Below, in pieces: positions 42,118 through 51,216 of a stretch of 64,000 nt of DNA (the first letter of the stretch is position 1; each line of letters begins with the position of its first letter). The notes beneath the pieces were generated by a model, which saw only the letters and a list, made by a program, of their open reading frames with translations, searched no databases and was not told where the DNA came from. The stretch spans positions 186,001 through 250,000 of the forward strand of contig NZ_JBHRZM010000009.1 in NCBI RefSeq assembly GCF_042649585.1. Direction: 5' to 3'. Source of the stretch: Helicobacter_F equorum. GTDB taxonomy: Bacteria > Campylobacterota > Campylobacteria > Campylobacterales > Helicobacteraceae. The translations under genes and the position numbers were made by a program.

Positions 42118-42555
42118 TTAGAGTGTTGTGGCGTTGCTTAGCACATCTGCCATTTGTGCATCTTTGTTTGCGTAGAGTTTGTTGTAGTTTTCTTGAAGTG
42201 CTACTTTAAAGGCTTCTCTGTCTTCTACTTGTAAAAGCTCTACAAATGTATCAAGAGATTCGCCTTTGCCTTGTGCAATTTCTTTTGAAAGTGTATCCAT
42301 ATTTGATGCTACAAATTCTTGCACTCTTGTATCCATTACAAGTCCTTGCCAGCTACATCCAGAAGTTCCTGAAGTGATACCAAAGGTTTGTGTTCCAGTG
42401 GAATGGTTTGTTGTAATTTGGAGAAGATTCCAAATAAGCCCTTGTTTATCGATGAGTTTAGAACCCAAACCACATCCAACATTTGAGTTTGCCGCTGCAA
42501 ATGCACTGCTTGTCAATACGCTAGCTAATACTAGGCTTCCTAAAACTTTTTTCAT
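42118..42555 (-). CDS. DUF3015-like exported protein
   Basis: 145 residues from the ATG after AAAGGAGAGGTTACA. A signal peptide (MKKVLGSLVLASVLTSSAFA) is followed by a mature domain with cysteines in NVGCGLGSKL and TSGCSWQGL. VQEFVASNMDTLSKEIAQGKGESLDTFVELL resembles the DUF3015 family of small secreted proteins. The two cysteines probably form a disulfide. The function of the family is unknown. Both the ribosome site and the terminator hairpin downstream indicate a single-gene transcript. Confidence 0.8.
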   Translation of the reverse strand: MKKVLGSLVLASVLTSSAFAAANSNVGCGLGSKLIDKQGLIWNLLQITTNHSTGTQTFGITSGTSGCSWQGLVMDTRVQEFVASNMDTLSKEIAQGKGESLDTFVELLQVEDREAFKVALQENYNKLYANKDAQMADVLSNATTL

Positions 42556-42680
42556 TGTAACCTCTCCTTTGTGTAATTTAAGCAAAATGCTTATGGACTA
42601 ATCATAGCTGAATTTATTTCAAGTTACCTTAAACAAGCACAAAATTACATAGGACTTTTGGCAAGTTGTGAATTTGTTGC

Positions 42681-43075
42681 TTATAAGGCAGGGATATCAA
42701 ATTGTATGCCACACATTCGCAGTGTTTGGACAAATTTTGGCAAGATTTCATAGGATTTTGTATACACATCGTGAAAAAGTATGATCCCACTATGCTATAA
42801 AAGACTAAGGGTAAAGATTCTGTCATGCATTTCTTGTGGGTTGATATGTCCCCAATCTTGTGAATCTATATTCCATAGCACCACCTTGCACGCTCAATCT
42901 TTTTAGTATTTGCAGCAATTGAGTATCGCGTTGTTCATAAGGTGACGAAAGCAATACGTTCTTTCCTAGTGTAGCAACATTTTGCCTTTGATTGTTGCAT
43001 CAAGCACATTTACGTTTATACTTATATCAGCAAACACCACATACATAATGTCATAGGCATTAGTAATTTTTTCAT
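42681..43075 (-). pseudogene. polysaccharide deacetylase remnant
   Basis: Reading the minus strand with frame changes gives a recognisable C-terminal NodB-type end: LWNIDSQDWGHINPQEMHDRIF, then GIILFHDVYTKSYEILPKF and CGIQFDIPAL before a stop at 42681. The upstream part holds a signal-peptide-like start (MKKLLMPMTLCMW) after AAGGATCTCACG, then a frameshift. Most of the catalytic domain between them is missing. It is a decayed and deleted peptidoglycan or polysaccharide deacetylase. Confidence 0.6.
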
Positions 43076-43192
43076 CGTGAGATCCTTAAGATTTAAGATT
43101 TTGAGTTTAGGTCCTAATGGTTTTAGACACCATCATCATTTGGGTATATCGAGCTAAAGCTTAATTTTAGGTTTTTCTAACATGGTGTCTAT

Positions 43193-43198
43193 TATAAT
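43193..43198 (+). promoter_or_regulatory. -10 element of yebC
   Basis: Consensus TATAAT 42 bases before the yebC start. The region from 43076 to here, between the deacetylase remnant and yebC, shows nothing else. Confidence 0.5.
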
Positions 43199-43239
43199 GT
43201 TGTATTTCTTAAGAAGTATTTTGTACAAAAGGATTTTCA

Positions 43240-43953
43240 ATGGGAAGAGCGTTTGAATATCGTAGGGCAGCCAAGGAAAAACGATGGGATAAAATGAGTA
43301 AGATTTTTCCAAAACTTGCCAAGGCAATCACTGTGGCTGCCAAAGAAGGTGGCATTGATCCGGCGATGAATGCTAAGTTGCGGACTGCGGTAGCCAATGC
43401 CAAGGCACAAAATATGCCAAAGGATAATATTGATGCGGCAATCAAACGCGCCAGTGGTAAAGATGGACAATTTAGCGAAATCACATATGAGGGAAAAGCC
43501 GCTAATGGTGTGTTGATTTTTATCGAATGCACGACAGATAACCCCACACGCACAATAGCAAATATCAAAAGCTATTTTAATAAAACTCCGGGTAGTCAAA
43601 TCGTGCCAAATGGTTCATTAGAATTTATGTTTGCGCGTAAAAGTGTCTTTGTCTTGACTAAGCCAGATTCTATGAACGTGCAAAATTTGGAGTTAGAGCT
43701 CATTGATTATGGGTTAGAGGAGCTTGAAGAGAATGATGAAGGAGAGATTGTCGTATATGGGGATTATAAAGACTTTGGGAGACTTAATGAGGGTTTTGAA
43801 AAATTAGAAATTCCTCTTATAAAAGCAACCTTGCAGAGAGTCCCAACAAGTCCTATCACGCTTACAGAAGAACAAATTATTGAAGCAGAGAAGTTGCTTG
43901 ATAAGATAGAAGAAGATGATGATGTGCAAGCGGTTTATACCAATATTCAATAA
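43240..43953 (+). CDS. YebC/PmpR family protein
   Basis: 237 residues, the standard length. MGRAFEYRRAAKEKRWDKMSK is the basic N terminus. NAKLRTAVANAKAQNMPKDNI, TYEGKAANGVLIFIECTTDN and GSLEFMFARKSVFV mark the three domains. Members act as DNA-binding regulators or translation-related factors. Its last 13 codons are followed immediately by the outer membrane protein gene. Confidence 0.92.
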   Translation: MGRAFEYRRAAKEKRWDKMSKIFPKLAKAITVAAKEGGIDPAMNAKLRTAVANAKAQNMPKDNIDAAIKRASGKDGQFSEITYEGKAANGVLIFIECTTDNPTRTIANIKSYFNKTPGSQIVPNGSLEFMFARKSVFVLTKPDSMNVQNLELELIDYGLEELEENDEGEIVVYGDYKDFGRLNEGFEKLEIPLIKATLQRVPTSPITLTEEQIIEAEKLLDKIEEDDDVQAVYTNIQ

Positions 43954-43957
43954 CACA

Positions 43958-45244
43958 ATGAAAATAACGCATAGCATATGTATGGCTTTGGTTTGTGGTT
44001 TTGCACTTTATGCGCAAGATTCTACAGAATCTGCACAGAGTAATGGCTTTTTTTATACTGGCGGTATGGAGTTGTATAACAAAAATGCGACTACACTTGC
44101 AGGAAGTTTTCCAAACAACACTTATGGGTACGCATTAGGGCAACTTAATATAGGGTATAAGCATAATGGCTTTGAAATAGTGCTAGGTGGTGTAGGCGCA
44201 GGATTGACACATGATTCTACAAAAGGTTTAGCTTTCAATCATGTCGGTTACTGGAGTGGTTATCACAACGATCTCGTTGCCTCACAAGCAAATGCGCACA
44301 ATATCTTTGTGCATAACGCATATATGCGCTATGAAGATGAGAATATAGACATTAAGCTTGGGAGATTCAAACAAGAAAATGATGATTGGATTGATGCATA
44401 CATCGAGGGTATGAATGCCATCGTGCGTGCGGGTGGTTTTCATCTGAAGCTTTTTGGCACGAGTGGGATTGCCTTTGCAGGTGGTGGATGGTTTATGGAT
44501 TATGAGCGTTTGTTTTCAACCTATGGGATTTTAAATGCCGAGGTAGGCTATGCAAATGAACGTGTAAAGTTTGATACATATGTGTATTATGGCGATCGTG
44601 AATACATTGCACCAGGTGCTAATCTTGAAATTTATGTTGGAGATTCTGATACACTTGGATCTACTACCAAGCTTACCGCGCTTTTTCCTATACACAACAA
44701 GGGAATAAATAGTCTTGGCAGACATTATTTTGCAAACTTTGGCGATGGGGATTCATCGGGGTTTAGTGCGTCGCTTGTGGCACGGCAAGATTTTGATTTT
44801 TTACGCCATTATAATGTCTCACTCGCTGTATATAAAAATATAGGCAACGCCAATGCGCGTATGGGACAACCAGGCAATCCACTTGGATTCTATACACTTG
44901 ATAATAGTGTGTATAGCACAGGTCCTGCGCTCAATGCCTTTTTAGCGCCCGATGCGTTTAGTGCGCTGTTTTTGAGTAATGTCGCATTAGGAGCAACAAA
45001 AGCTGGAAATTTTGTTTTTGGGCTTGATGGACGATATACTACCGCACCAAGCGCTAGAGAGCACGCACTCAAACTGCACATAGATTGGGAGATAGATTCT
45101 CATCTTGCATTAGGATTGATAGCGACTTATTATATTTCTACGCCCCTAGAAGCTAGTGTGTGGGCATTAAATGGCGAGAGCTATGAAGTTGGTAAAGCGT
45201 TTAGTAGAAGTTATGTGATCTCATGGATTAATTACAATTTTTAG
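43958..45244 (+). CDS. outer membrane family protein
   Basis: 428 residues from the ATG at 43958; the open frame starts earlier inside yebC. A signal peptide (residues 1-20, ending LYAQ) precedes an extended series of amphipathic strands rich in glycine and aromatic residues, closing with an aromatic terminus (SWINYNF), as expected for a beta-barrel. It resembles the Hof-type Helicobacter outer membrane proteins more than the Hop adhesins. A role as a porin is likely but unproved. No phase-variable tract is present. Confidence 0.75.
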   Translation: MKITHSICMALVCGFALYAQDSTESAQSNGFFYTGGMELYNKNATTLAGSFPNNTYGYALGQLNIGYKHNGFEIVLGGVGAGLTHDSTKGLAFNHVGYWSGYHNDLVASQANAHNIFVHNAYMRYEDENIDIKLGRFKQENDDWIDAYIEGMNAIVRAGGFHLKLFGTSGIAFAGGGWFMDYERLFSTYGILNAEVGYANERVKFDTYVYYGDREYIAPGANLEIYVGDSDTLGSTTKLTALFPIHNKGINSLGRHYFANFGDGDSSGFSASLVARQDFDFLRHYNVSLAVYKNIGNANARMGQPGNPLGFYTLDNSVYSTGPALNAFLAPDAFSALFLSNVALGATKAGNFVFGLDGRYTTAPSAREHALKLHIDWEIDSHLALGLIATYYISTPLEASVWALNGESYEVGKAFSRSYVISWINYNF

Positions 45245-45252
45245 GTGGTTGC

Positions 45253-46122
45253 ATGGATACACAATCTCTCCCAAATATTCACACATTTTTACAGACATTG
45301 GGTGCGTATAGCGGTAAGGTTATTAAGCCTCTTAAAGATTTTGGCGTGGGAGCTACATACAAGAGGGCGTTAAGTTTTGGACTTTTTGCACCTTTGGCAC
45401 AAGAGATCTTAGAGCGCTCTAAGGTTACTCAAGGGATTATCTTGCACCCATTTTTTTTCGAGGATACACACAATATCTATCGCTATGAAATTGGCACAGA
45501 ATCTGGCGTGAGTGCGTTATTGGGATTAGAATGTGAAAGTTTGGCAGAATTTGTTGCGGAGTTAGATATTGGCTATATCGTTAATGAAAGTAGTTTGTGC
45601 GATGAGGAAGTGGCACACATACAGGATTTTGTGCGAAGTGGTGGTGCGCTTATTTTGGGGCGTGATTTATATTTGCATACGCAGAGCGTGTTTATTGCAC
45701 AGATTCTAGGAAGCGTGGCAAAAGAGAGAAATATAGAAATTTTTATGCAAGATCTCTCGCACCCTTATGAGACATCTACATCTATAGATATACAAGATTC
45801 ACTAGATTCTGCCATTTTAGAGGAATTGCCAGAAAATAATGGTGCATTTGCGTATATATGTTTAGAATCTGAAATGCCAGAGGCATTTGGTGCTAAGCAA
45901 AATGCTATGCAAGAACTTCTTGCACCAGAGAGTTTTAAAGCTATTTTAAAAATTAAAACACAAGGTGTGTATCCTATAGGGTTGATGGGCGTCATGGATA
46001 CAGAATCTACAAAAAACAAAGAGTGTCAAGTGTCTTTTTGTCCTGCCATAAGAGGCACGATAGGTTGCTTGCCTAAAGCACAGGTATTGCAATATCCATT
46101 CGTGCGTATCCTTGCTCCTTAG
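45253..46122 (+). CDS. conserved hypothetical protein
   Basis: 289 residues without signal peptide or membrane helix. Segments such as IILHPFFFEDTHNIYRYEIG and GVSALLGLECESLAEF have a mixed alpha/beta look. There is a faint resemblance to the molybdopterin-fold domain of NuoG-type Complex I subunits in epsilonproteobacteria, which I cannot confirm. It follows the outer membrane gene after eight bases and precedes the rpmB promoter region. Function unknown. Confidence 0.55.
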   Translation: MDTQSLPNIHTFLQTLGAYSGKVIKPLKDFGVGATYKRALSFGLFAPLAQEILERSKVTQGIILHPFFFEDTHNIYRYEIGTESGVSALLGLECESLAEFVAELDIGYIVNESSLCDEEVAHIQDFVRSGGALILGRDLYLHTQSVFIAQILGSVAKERNIEIFMQDLSHPYETSTSIDIQDSLDSAILEELPENNGAFAYICLESEMPEAFGAKQNAMQELLAPESFKAILKIKTQGVYPIGLMGVMDTESTKNKECQVSFCPAIRGTIGCLPKAQVLQYPFVRILAP

Positions 46123-46180
46123 GGTTTTGGTTTTTGCGGTAGCAAAATCGCACTATTTAAGCAAAACCTTGTAATATTTT

Positions 46181-46188
46181 TGTATAAT
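46181..46188 (+). promoter_or_regulatory. -10 element of rpmB
   Basis: TGTATAAT (TATAAT preceded by TG) lies 34 bases before the rpmB start. This is one of the best promoter matches in the window. Confidence 0.6.
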
Positions 46189-46221
46189 TGCAGGCTTAAA
46201 ATTCATCCAAAGGTTGTGAGA

Positions 46222-46410
46222 ATGTCAAGAAAATGTATATTTACAGGCAAAGGTCCAATGGTTGGCAATAATGTAAGCCATGCAAACAACAAAACAAAAA
46301 AGCGTTCCTTACCAAATTTGCGTAGGGTTAGAATTAAGCTAGAGGATGGCACAAGTATGCGTGTTCGTGTGGCTGCCTCGACACTACGCACAATGAGAAA
46401 AAAATCTTAA
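46222..46410 (+). CDS. rpmB: 50S ribosomal protein L28
   Basis: 62 residues beginning MSRKCIFTGKGPMVGNNVSHA, with NNKTKKRSLPNLRRVRIK in the middle, the full bacterial L28. The open frame extends 14 codons upstream but the ATG after AAGGTTGTGAGA is standard. In H. pylori the potassium channel gene follows, as here. Confidence 0.95.
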   Translation: MSRKCIFTGKGPMVGNNVSHANNKTKKRSLPNLRRVRIKLEDGTSMRVRVAASTLRTMRKKS

Positions 46411-46428
46411 GAGAGGATTCTCTACACC

Positions 46429-47553
46429 TTGGCTAAGGTAAAAAAAAATTCGCACACAAAGATCCAACAAGGCCCCGATATTAGCTTAAGTACTGAACTT
46501 TATCAGCAGCTTAAGCCTTTTAGAATCCCCCTTATACTCCTTCAGTTCTTTATTGTTTTTGGCACAATAGGATATCTTGTCCTAGAAGATTATGATTTGA
46601 TGCAGGCTTTCTTCCAAACAACATATACCTTTACCAACACGGGTTTTGGCGCACTCAAAGAGCGAGATTTTGGCACAATTACAATTATTTTTACAACTAT
46701 ACTTATGGTGTGTGGTGCTGGTATTGTTACCTTTAGTGTTGCCTTTACTATTAGTATTTTTAATAATAGCACGCTTATTGCACTTATCAAGGAGCAAAAT
46801 ATGATCTACAAAATTAGTCGCTTACGCAATCATTATGTGATTTGTTACCACAACAAACACACTATCGAGCTTGCTAAGCAGTTTCGAGAATCTCAAATTC
46901 CCTTTGTGGTGGTTGATAATACACCAAACTTTGAGCAAGAGGCGCACTTACACAAATATCCTTATTACATTATGGGTGATCCGCACACGCAAGTTGCGAT
47001 GCTAAAGACGCATCTTTCATCGGCAAAAGGTATTGTAACTTTTTCACCAAATATCACAGAAAATATTGCATTAATCGCGAGTGTGAGGCTATTTGAAAAA
47101 GAATTAGGACGCAAGCCTTATTATGTTATTGCCAATGCTAGCACACAAGAAGAAATCGATAAGCTAAAAAAATTAGGTTGCGATTTTGTCGTATCCGCTT
47201 CTAAACTTCTCGCACAGAGAATCTCGGCTATGGCGATTAGACCAGATATGGAAAATCTTTTGGAGCAATTTTTATATAAGCGTGATACTAAGCTTGATTT
47301 GGAGGAAATCATCGTGCCAAAATATAGTTGGCTTGTATTACGAAAACTTAAAGACGCGCATTTTAGAGATGTAACAAATGTGTCGGTTGTAGCTATTACA
47401 CAAAAAGATGGTAAATTTATCACAATGCCAACAGGAGATGCAGTTGTAACAAGTGAGTGCAAAATGCTTCTTATAGGGACTTCTGAAGATATAAGAATGA
47501 CAAAGCGTTTGATTATGAGAAAACAAAAACCTAGAGAGGTGGATTATGTCTAA
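46429..47553 (+). CDS. two-TM potassium channel with RCK domain (HpKchA-like)
   Basis: 374 residues. Two transmembrane helices (about 32-52 and 83-110) flank a pore loop whose selectivity filter reads TNTGFG (69-74). The rest is a cytoplasmic RCK/TrkA-N Rossmann domain (ISRLRNHYVICYH and FVVVDNTP) plus a TrkA-C-like end. It is homologous to the H. pylori channel needed for gastric colonisation. The start codon is TTG, with GAGAGGAT upstream at a long spacing, and there is no in-frame ATG earlier. argJ overlaps its 3' end by eight bases. Confidence 0.9.
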   Translation: MAKVKKNSHTKIQQGPDISLSTELYQQLKPFRIPLILLQFFIVFGTIGYLVLEDYDLMQAFFQTTYTFTNTGFGALKERDFGTITIIFTTILMVCGAGIVTFSVAFTISIFNNSTLIALIKEQNMIYKISRLRNHYVICYHNKHTIELAKQFRESQIPFVVVDNTPNFEQEAHLHKYPYYIMGDPHTQVAMLKTHLSSAKGIVTFSPNITENIALIASVRLFEKELGRKPYYVIANASTQEEIDKLKKLGCDFVVSASKLLAQRISAMAIRPDMENLLEQFLYKRDTKLDLEEIIVPKYSWLVLRKLKDAHFRDVTNVSVVAITQKDGKFITMPTGDAVVTSECKMLLIGTSEDIRMTKRLIMRKQKPREVDYV

Positions 47554-48751
47554 ACATTATAATGTGTATCCTATAGATGGTGGTGTGTGTGCATCAAATG
47601 GATTTATGGCTGATGGCGTTGCAGCCGGACTTAAAAAAGATAATGCGCTTGATATGGCGTTTATTTGCGCAAAAGAGGACTTTAGTGTGCATACGCTTTT
47701 TACAAGTAACACATTTGCTGCTGCACCTATTGTGCATTTTAGACAATATGTAGAAGGAAAACAAAGCAATTTTGTTCTCATCACGACAAAAAATGCTAAT
47801 GCGATGACAGGCAAAGCGGGTGTGCAAGATGTATGTGAGATTTTGGACGCTTTAAAGAAGCGATTTAGTTGGGTTACAAATCCTATTATGTCAAGCACTG
47901 GTGTTATCGGTGTGCGTTTGCCAAAAGAGCAAATTATACAGGCTTTTGAAAAATTTAGTTTTGAATCTAATAGAGATTCACATAAGCGTGCTAGTGATGC
48001 AATCCGTACCACAGATGCTTTTAGTAAAGAAATTGCCTTGGAAGTTGAGTTAGAAAATGGCAAATGTTTTAGGATTGGTGCTATGGCAAAAGGTGCAGGT
48101 ATGATTGCTCCTTCTTTGGCAACAATGCTTTGTTTTATCACTACAGATGCACCCATTCCTGCAGAACACGCACAAAAACTTCTGCAAAAATATGCTAAGA
48201 AAAATTTTGATGCTATTAGTGTCGATGGGGATATGAGCACCAATGATTCTGTGTTTTTACTCTCTAGTGGGAAAAGCGAGGCATACGATGAGGAAGCCTT
48301 TGGTATAGCACTAGATACGATCACACATAAACTCGCTCTTGATATGGTGCGTGATGGCGAGGGTGCAAGTAGGGTTGTAGCCTTTGAAGTAAAAGGTGCC
48401 CGTGATGAGGCACAAGCGCGATGTGCTGCTAAAGCTCTTAGTAATTCTTTGCTTGTGAAAACAGCAATTTTTGGCGGTGATCCAAATTGGGGACGTATCG
48501 CTTCAACAATAGGTGCTAGCGGAGTACAAGCGCGTGAAGAATCGCTAAGTATTAGTATTGGTGGTGTGTTGGTGTATAATAAGGGCGATATTGTTTTTAC
48601 TCCAGAGGTAGAGGCTAAGGCGCACAAGGCTATGGAATCTGCAGAATTTAGAATTGTATGTGATCTAGGAATTGCACAAGGTGCGTATGTGAGCTATGGC
48701 TGCGATTTGGGACATAAATATGTGGAGATAAATTCAGATTATCGATCTTGA
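47546..48751 (+). CDS. argJ: glutamate N-acetyltransferase ArgJ
   Basis: 401 residues. STGVIGVRLP (about 117-126) is close to the family STGVIG motif. AKGAGMIAPSLATMLCF (about 181-197) contains the self-cleavage site before Thr193 that generates the two-chain enzyme, and GDPNWGRIASTIG is the third landmark. It recycles the acetyl group in the arginine pathway. H. pylori lacks arginine synthesis, so this gene separates the organism from it. It starts within the potassium channel gene. Confidence 0.93.
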   Translation: MSKHYNVYPIDGGVCASNGFMADGVAAGLKKDNALDMAFICAKEDFSVHTLFTSNTFAAAPIVHFRQYVEGKQSNFVLITTKNANAMTGKAGVQDVCEILDALKKRFSWVTNPIMSSTGVIGVRLPKEQIIQAFEKFSFESNRDSHKRASDAIRTTDAFSKEIALEVELENGKCFRIGAMAKGAGMIAPSLATMLCFITTDAPIPAEHAQKLLQKYAKKNFDAISVDGDMSTNDSVFLLSSGKSEAYDEEAFGIALDTITHKLALDMVRDGEGASRVVAFEVKGARDEAQARCAAKALSNSLLVKTAIFGGDPNWGRIASTIGASGVQAREESLSISIGGVLVYNKGDIVFTPEVEAKAHKAMESAEFRIVCDLGIAQGAYVSYGCDLGHKYVEINSDYRS

Positions 48752-48809
48752 CACATAAAAAATGGTGCAAAACTTGCTTATATTGCATATATATAAATAA
48801 GGAGTAAGA

Positions 48810-51167
48810 TTGCTACGGGTTTTTGTGTGTTGTGCATTCATTTTTATAGGAATTAGTAATGCACTTGAGGTGAGCATTAATTATGGTAAGCAAAATAATG
48901 CGCATTTTTCTGTCCTAAATCTTCAGCACGATAAGCCTTTTGAGTGTCAAGCCCTTACTAATACCTATGGTGAAACTACAAGAATTGTATGTGTTGTTAA
49001 ACAAACTCCTACGGCTAGTTTTTCGCCTACAAGCACGATTTTTTTTAAGTTTTGGAATCGTGTTATAGATGGAGAATTTTACCTTTATATTGAGCCAAAT
49101 TTTTCTGCTAAGCTTTTTAATACTTATATAGATTTGCGTGATGAAGTAACTATTCCCAAGGAACGTCCAAAAAAGTCTAAAAAATGGCAAGTTGTAGGGT
49201 ATAAAGATCATATTCCTTTTCTCTCATCAAGCAATGCTCCTGTAGATGGTTTAAATTTCCCTGTGCGTATTGCTCAAGGTGAAGAAAATTTTGTCCAAGC
49301 ACTTGATATTAATCGCACACCCTTAGAGTTTGAAGAAGGTCAAGATTTTACCTATTATCTTGCAATTCAAGATTTGATGAAAAATGCTTTATATTTTGAT
49401 GCGATAAAAATGATTGATGAGACATTGCGCATATTTCCCGAGAGTATTTTTGTCAAAGATTTAATGTATTATCGTCTTAAGGTGCTTGAAGAACTTGATC
49501 CACAAGAAAATGCTGATGCTATTATCGATATGGGGACTAAATGGGTCAAACGCTATCCGACAGATATGTATGTCCCAGAGGTTTTGTATTATGTAGGAAA
49601 TGCTTATAATGATATTCATTTTGGATCAGAATCTAAGTATTTTTTTGATCGCTTAATTAGTGAATATCCTAACTCGCGTTTTGCGCCACTAGCAAAAATG
49701 CAACTTGCTAAAAATTATTATGGACTTTCAGATTCTCCTACTGCTATGCGACTTTTTGTGCAAGCCTATCAGGAGGCAAAGGATCTTGATAGTGCGAGTA
49801 TGATTGCGCTAAATTGGAGTGAATTTTATATAGAATCTGGCAAAAAACAAGATGCACAAAAACTTATTGATACGCTTTTATCAGCATATCCACAATTTTT
49901 GGGAGAAAATATTACAAAAACATATAATTTTATTGCGTTACTTGCCGAGAATGAAATGTGGGAGAGCGCGGCTAAAATGAGTGAATTGCTTTTTGCACAG
50001 CTTCATGATGATATGGTGTTTGCGCGTGATGAGGTGCTAAATAGAGCTGCATTGTATTATCAAAATGCTAACCAATACGAAAAGGCACACGAGTTAAATG
50101 AACTTTTTATGCAAGAGTTTCCTAATAAAGCACATGCTCAAGAAGTCAAAGAACGTGATGATAAGATGCTCTTTTTTGTGGGTGTAGATGATGACGATGC
50201 GAAAAAAATTGAGCGTTATGAATATCTTATACAAAAATACCCAAATACAGATATTGCCCAAAAAGCCACAAAATTAAAATCTCAAATTCTCTTTTCACAA
50301 GGGCGATATAATGAGCTTTTGGACGCACAAGATCAAGAATTAGCCCAAAAAAGCTATTTTGAATTAATCCTTAAAGCTATAGAATCTAAAGATTGCCCAA
50401 AAATCGTGGAGTATTTTGCACATTACCCAAAGGATAAGTTTAGTGATGAGCAGAATCTGGTGGCATTTACATGTTTGTATGATGTGTCGCTTAATAAAGA
50501 AGCCCAAAAACTTATAGAAGGTATGGCACAAGCACAAAGCGATATGCATAAAAAGCTAGATATTCTCTATTATGAGGCAAAAAATCTCGATAAATTGGGT
50601 ATGGTAAAACAAGCTACACTTGCTAGTCGCGACGCGTTGTCATTGGCGCAGGGATTAGGAGAGAGTAGGCGTTATAACATTGGATTTGTGCTGTTTAAAA
50701 ATCTCATGGCACTAGGTAATCTTGATGAAGCGCGTGAGGTTTATACATTTTTGCATAAACATATTGGCGATGATGTGCGTATGATTGATGTAGATTTAGA
50801 GCTACTAAAATCTGCCCAAACTCAAAAAGAAGAAACTTCTATTGAATTATATGCGCGTGATATTTTACGTTTACAACACCTCCATAAGAGTAGTAATGGG
50901 ACACCATACGTGGAATTAGCCCTTGGGCAGTCGTATATGCGACTTGGGGCGTGGCAAGATTCTAATACGATTTTAGGCGAGCTTTTGCAAAAAGATATTA
51001 CGCCATCCACTCGCGCACAGGCTTTGTATTTACAGGGATCAAATTATAAAAATGCTAGTGACCTTACACACGCCAAAGAGAGTTTTGAATCTTGTCAAAA
51101 ACTCCAAGGTGCTGGGGTAGATATGTGGCAAAATCTCTGTACTGAAGGATTAGAGTTGCTAAAATAG
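48810..51167 (+). CDS. pflA: flagellar motor-associated TPR protein PflA
   Basis: 785 residues. A signal peptide (about 1-18, ending SNAL) is followed by a beta-rich domain up to about 170, then a long array of tetratricopeptide-like helical repeats to the end (for example YYLAIQDLMKNALYFDAIKMI and YYVGNAYNDIHFGSESKYF). Length and layout match PflA, the periplasmic paralysed-flagella protein that builds the medial disk scaffold recruiting stator units in Campylobacter and Helicobacter. The start is TTG with GTAAGGAGTAAGA before it. No flagellar genes are adjacent. Confidence 0.83.
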   Translation: MLRVFVCCAFIFIGISNALEVSINYGKQNNAHFSVLNLQHDKPFECQALTNTYGETTRIVCVVKQTPTASFSPTSTIFFKFWNRVIDGEFYLYIEPNFSAKLFNTYIDLRDEVTIPKERPKKSKKWQVVGYKDHIPFLSSSNAPVDGLNFPVRIAQGEENFVQALDINRTPLEFEEGQDFTYYLAIQDLMKNALYFDAIKMIDETLRIFPESIFVKDLMYYRLKVLEELDPQENADAIIDMGTKWVKRYPTDMYVPEVLYYVGNAYNDIHFGSESKYFFDRLISEYPNSRFAPLAKMQLAKNYYGLSDSPTAMRLFVQAYQEAKDLDSASMIALNWSEFYIESGKKQDAQKLIDTLLSAYPQFLGENITKTYNFIALLAENEMWESAAKMSELLFAQLHDDMVFARDEVLNRAALYYQNANQYEKAHELNELFMQEFPNKAHAQEVKERDDKMLFFVGVDDDDAKKIERYEYLIQKYPNTDIAQKATKLKSQILFSQGRYNELLDAQDQELAQKSYFELILKAIESKDCPKIVEYFAHYPKDKFSDEQNLVAFTCLYDVSLNKEAQKLIEGMAQAQSDMHKKLDILYYEAKNLDKLGMVKQATLASRDALSLAQGLGESRRYNIGFVLFKNLMALGNLDEAREVYTFLHKHIGDDVRMIDVDLELLKSAQTQKEETSIELYARDILRLQHLHKSSNGTPYVELALGQSYMRLGAWQDSNTILGELLQKDITPSTRAQALYLQGSNYKNASDLTHAKESFESCQKLQGAGVDMWQNLCTEGLELLK

Positions 51168-51216
51168 ATTCTGCATTCTAAAGAGTATCTCGCTTAATTC
51201 TTGTGGTTTCTTATTA

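Noticed and set aside
47557..48627. A 356-codon open frame on the minus strand opposite argJ
   Set aside because: It is entirely antisense to a gene with clear ArgJ motifs, has Ser/Ala-biased composition typical of a mirrored reading frame, and resembles no family.
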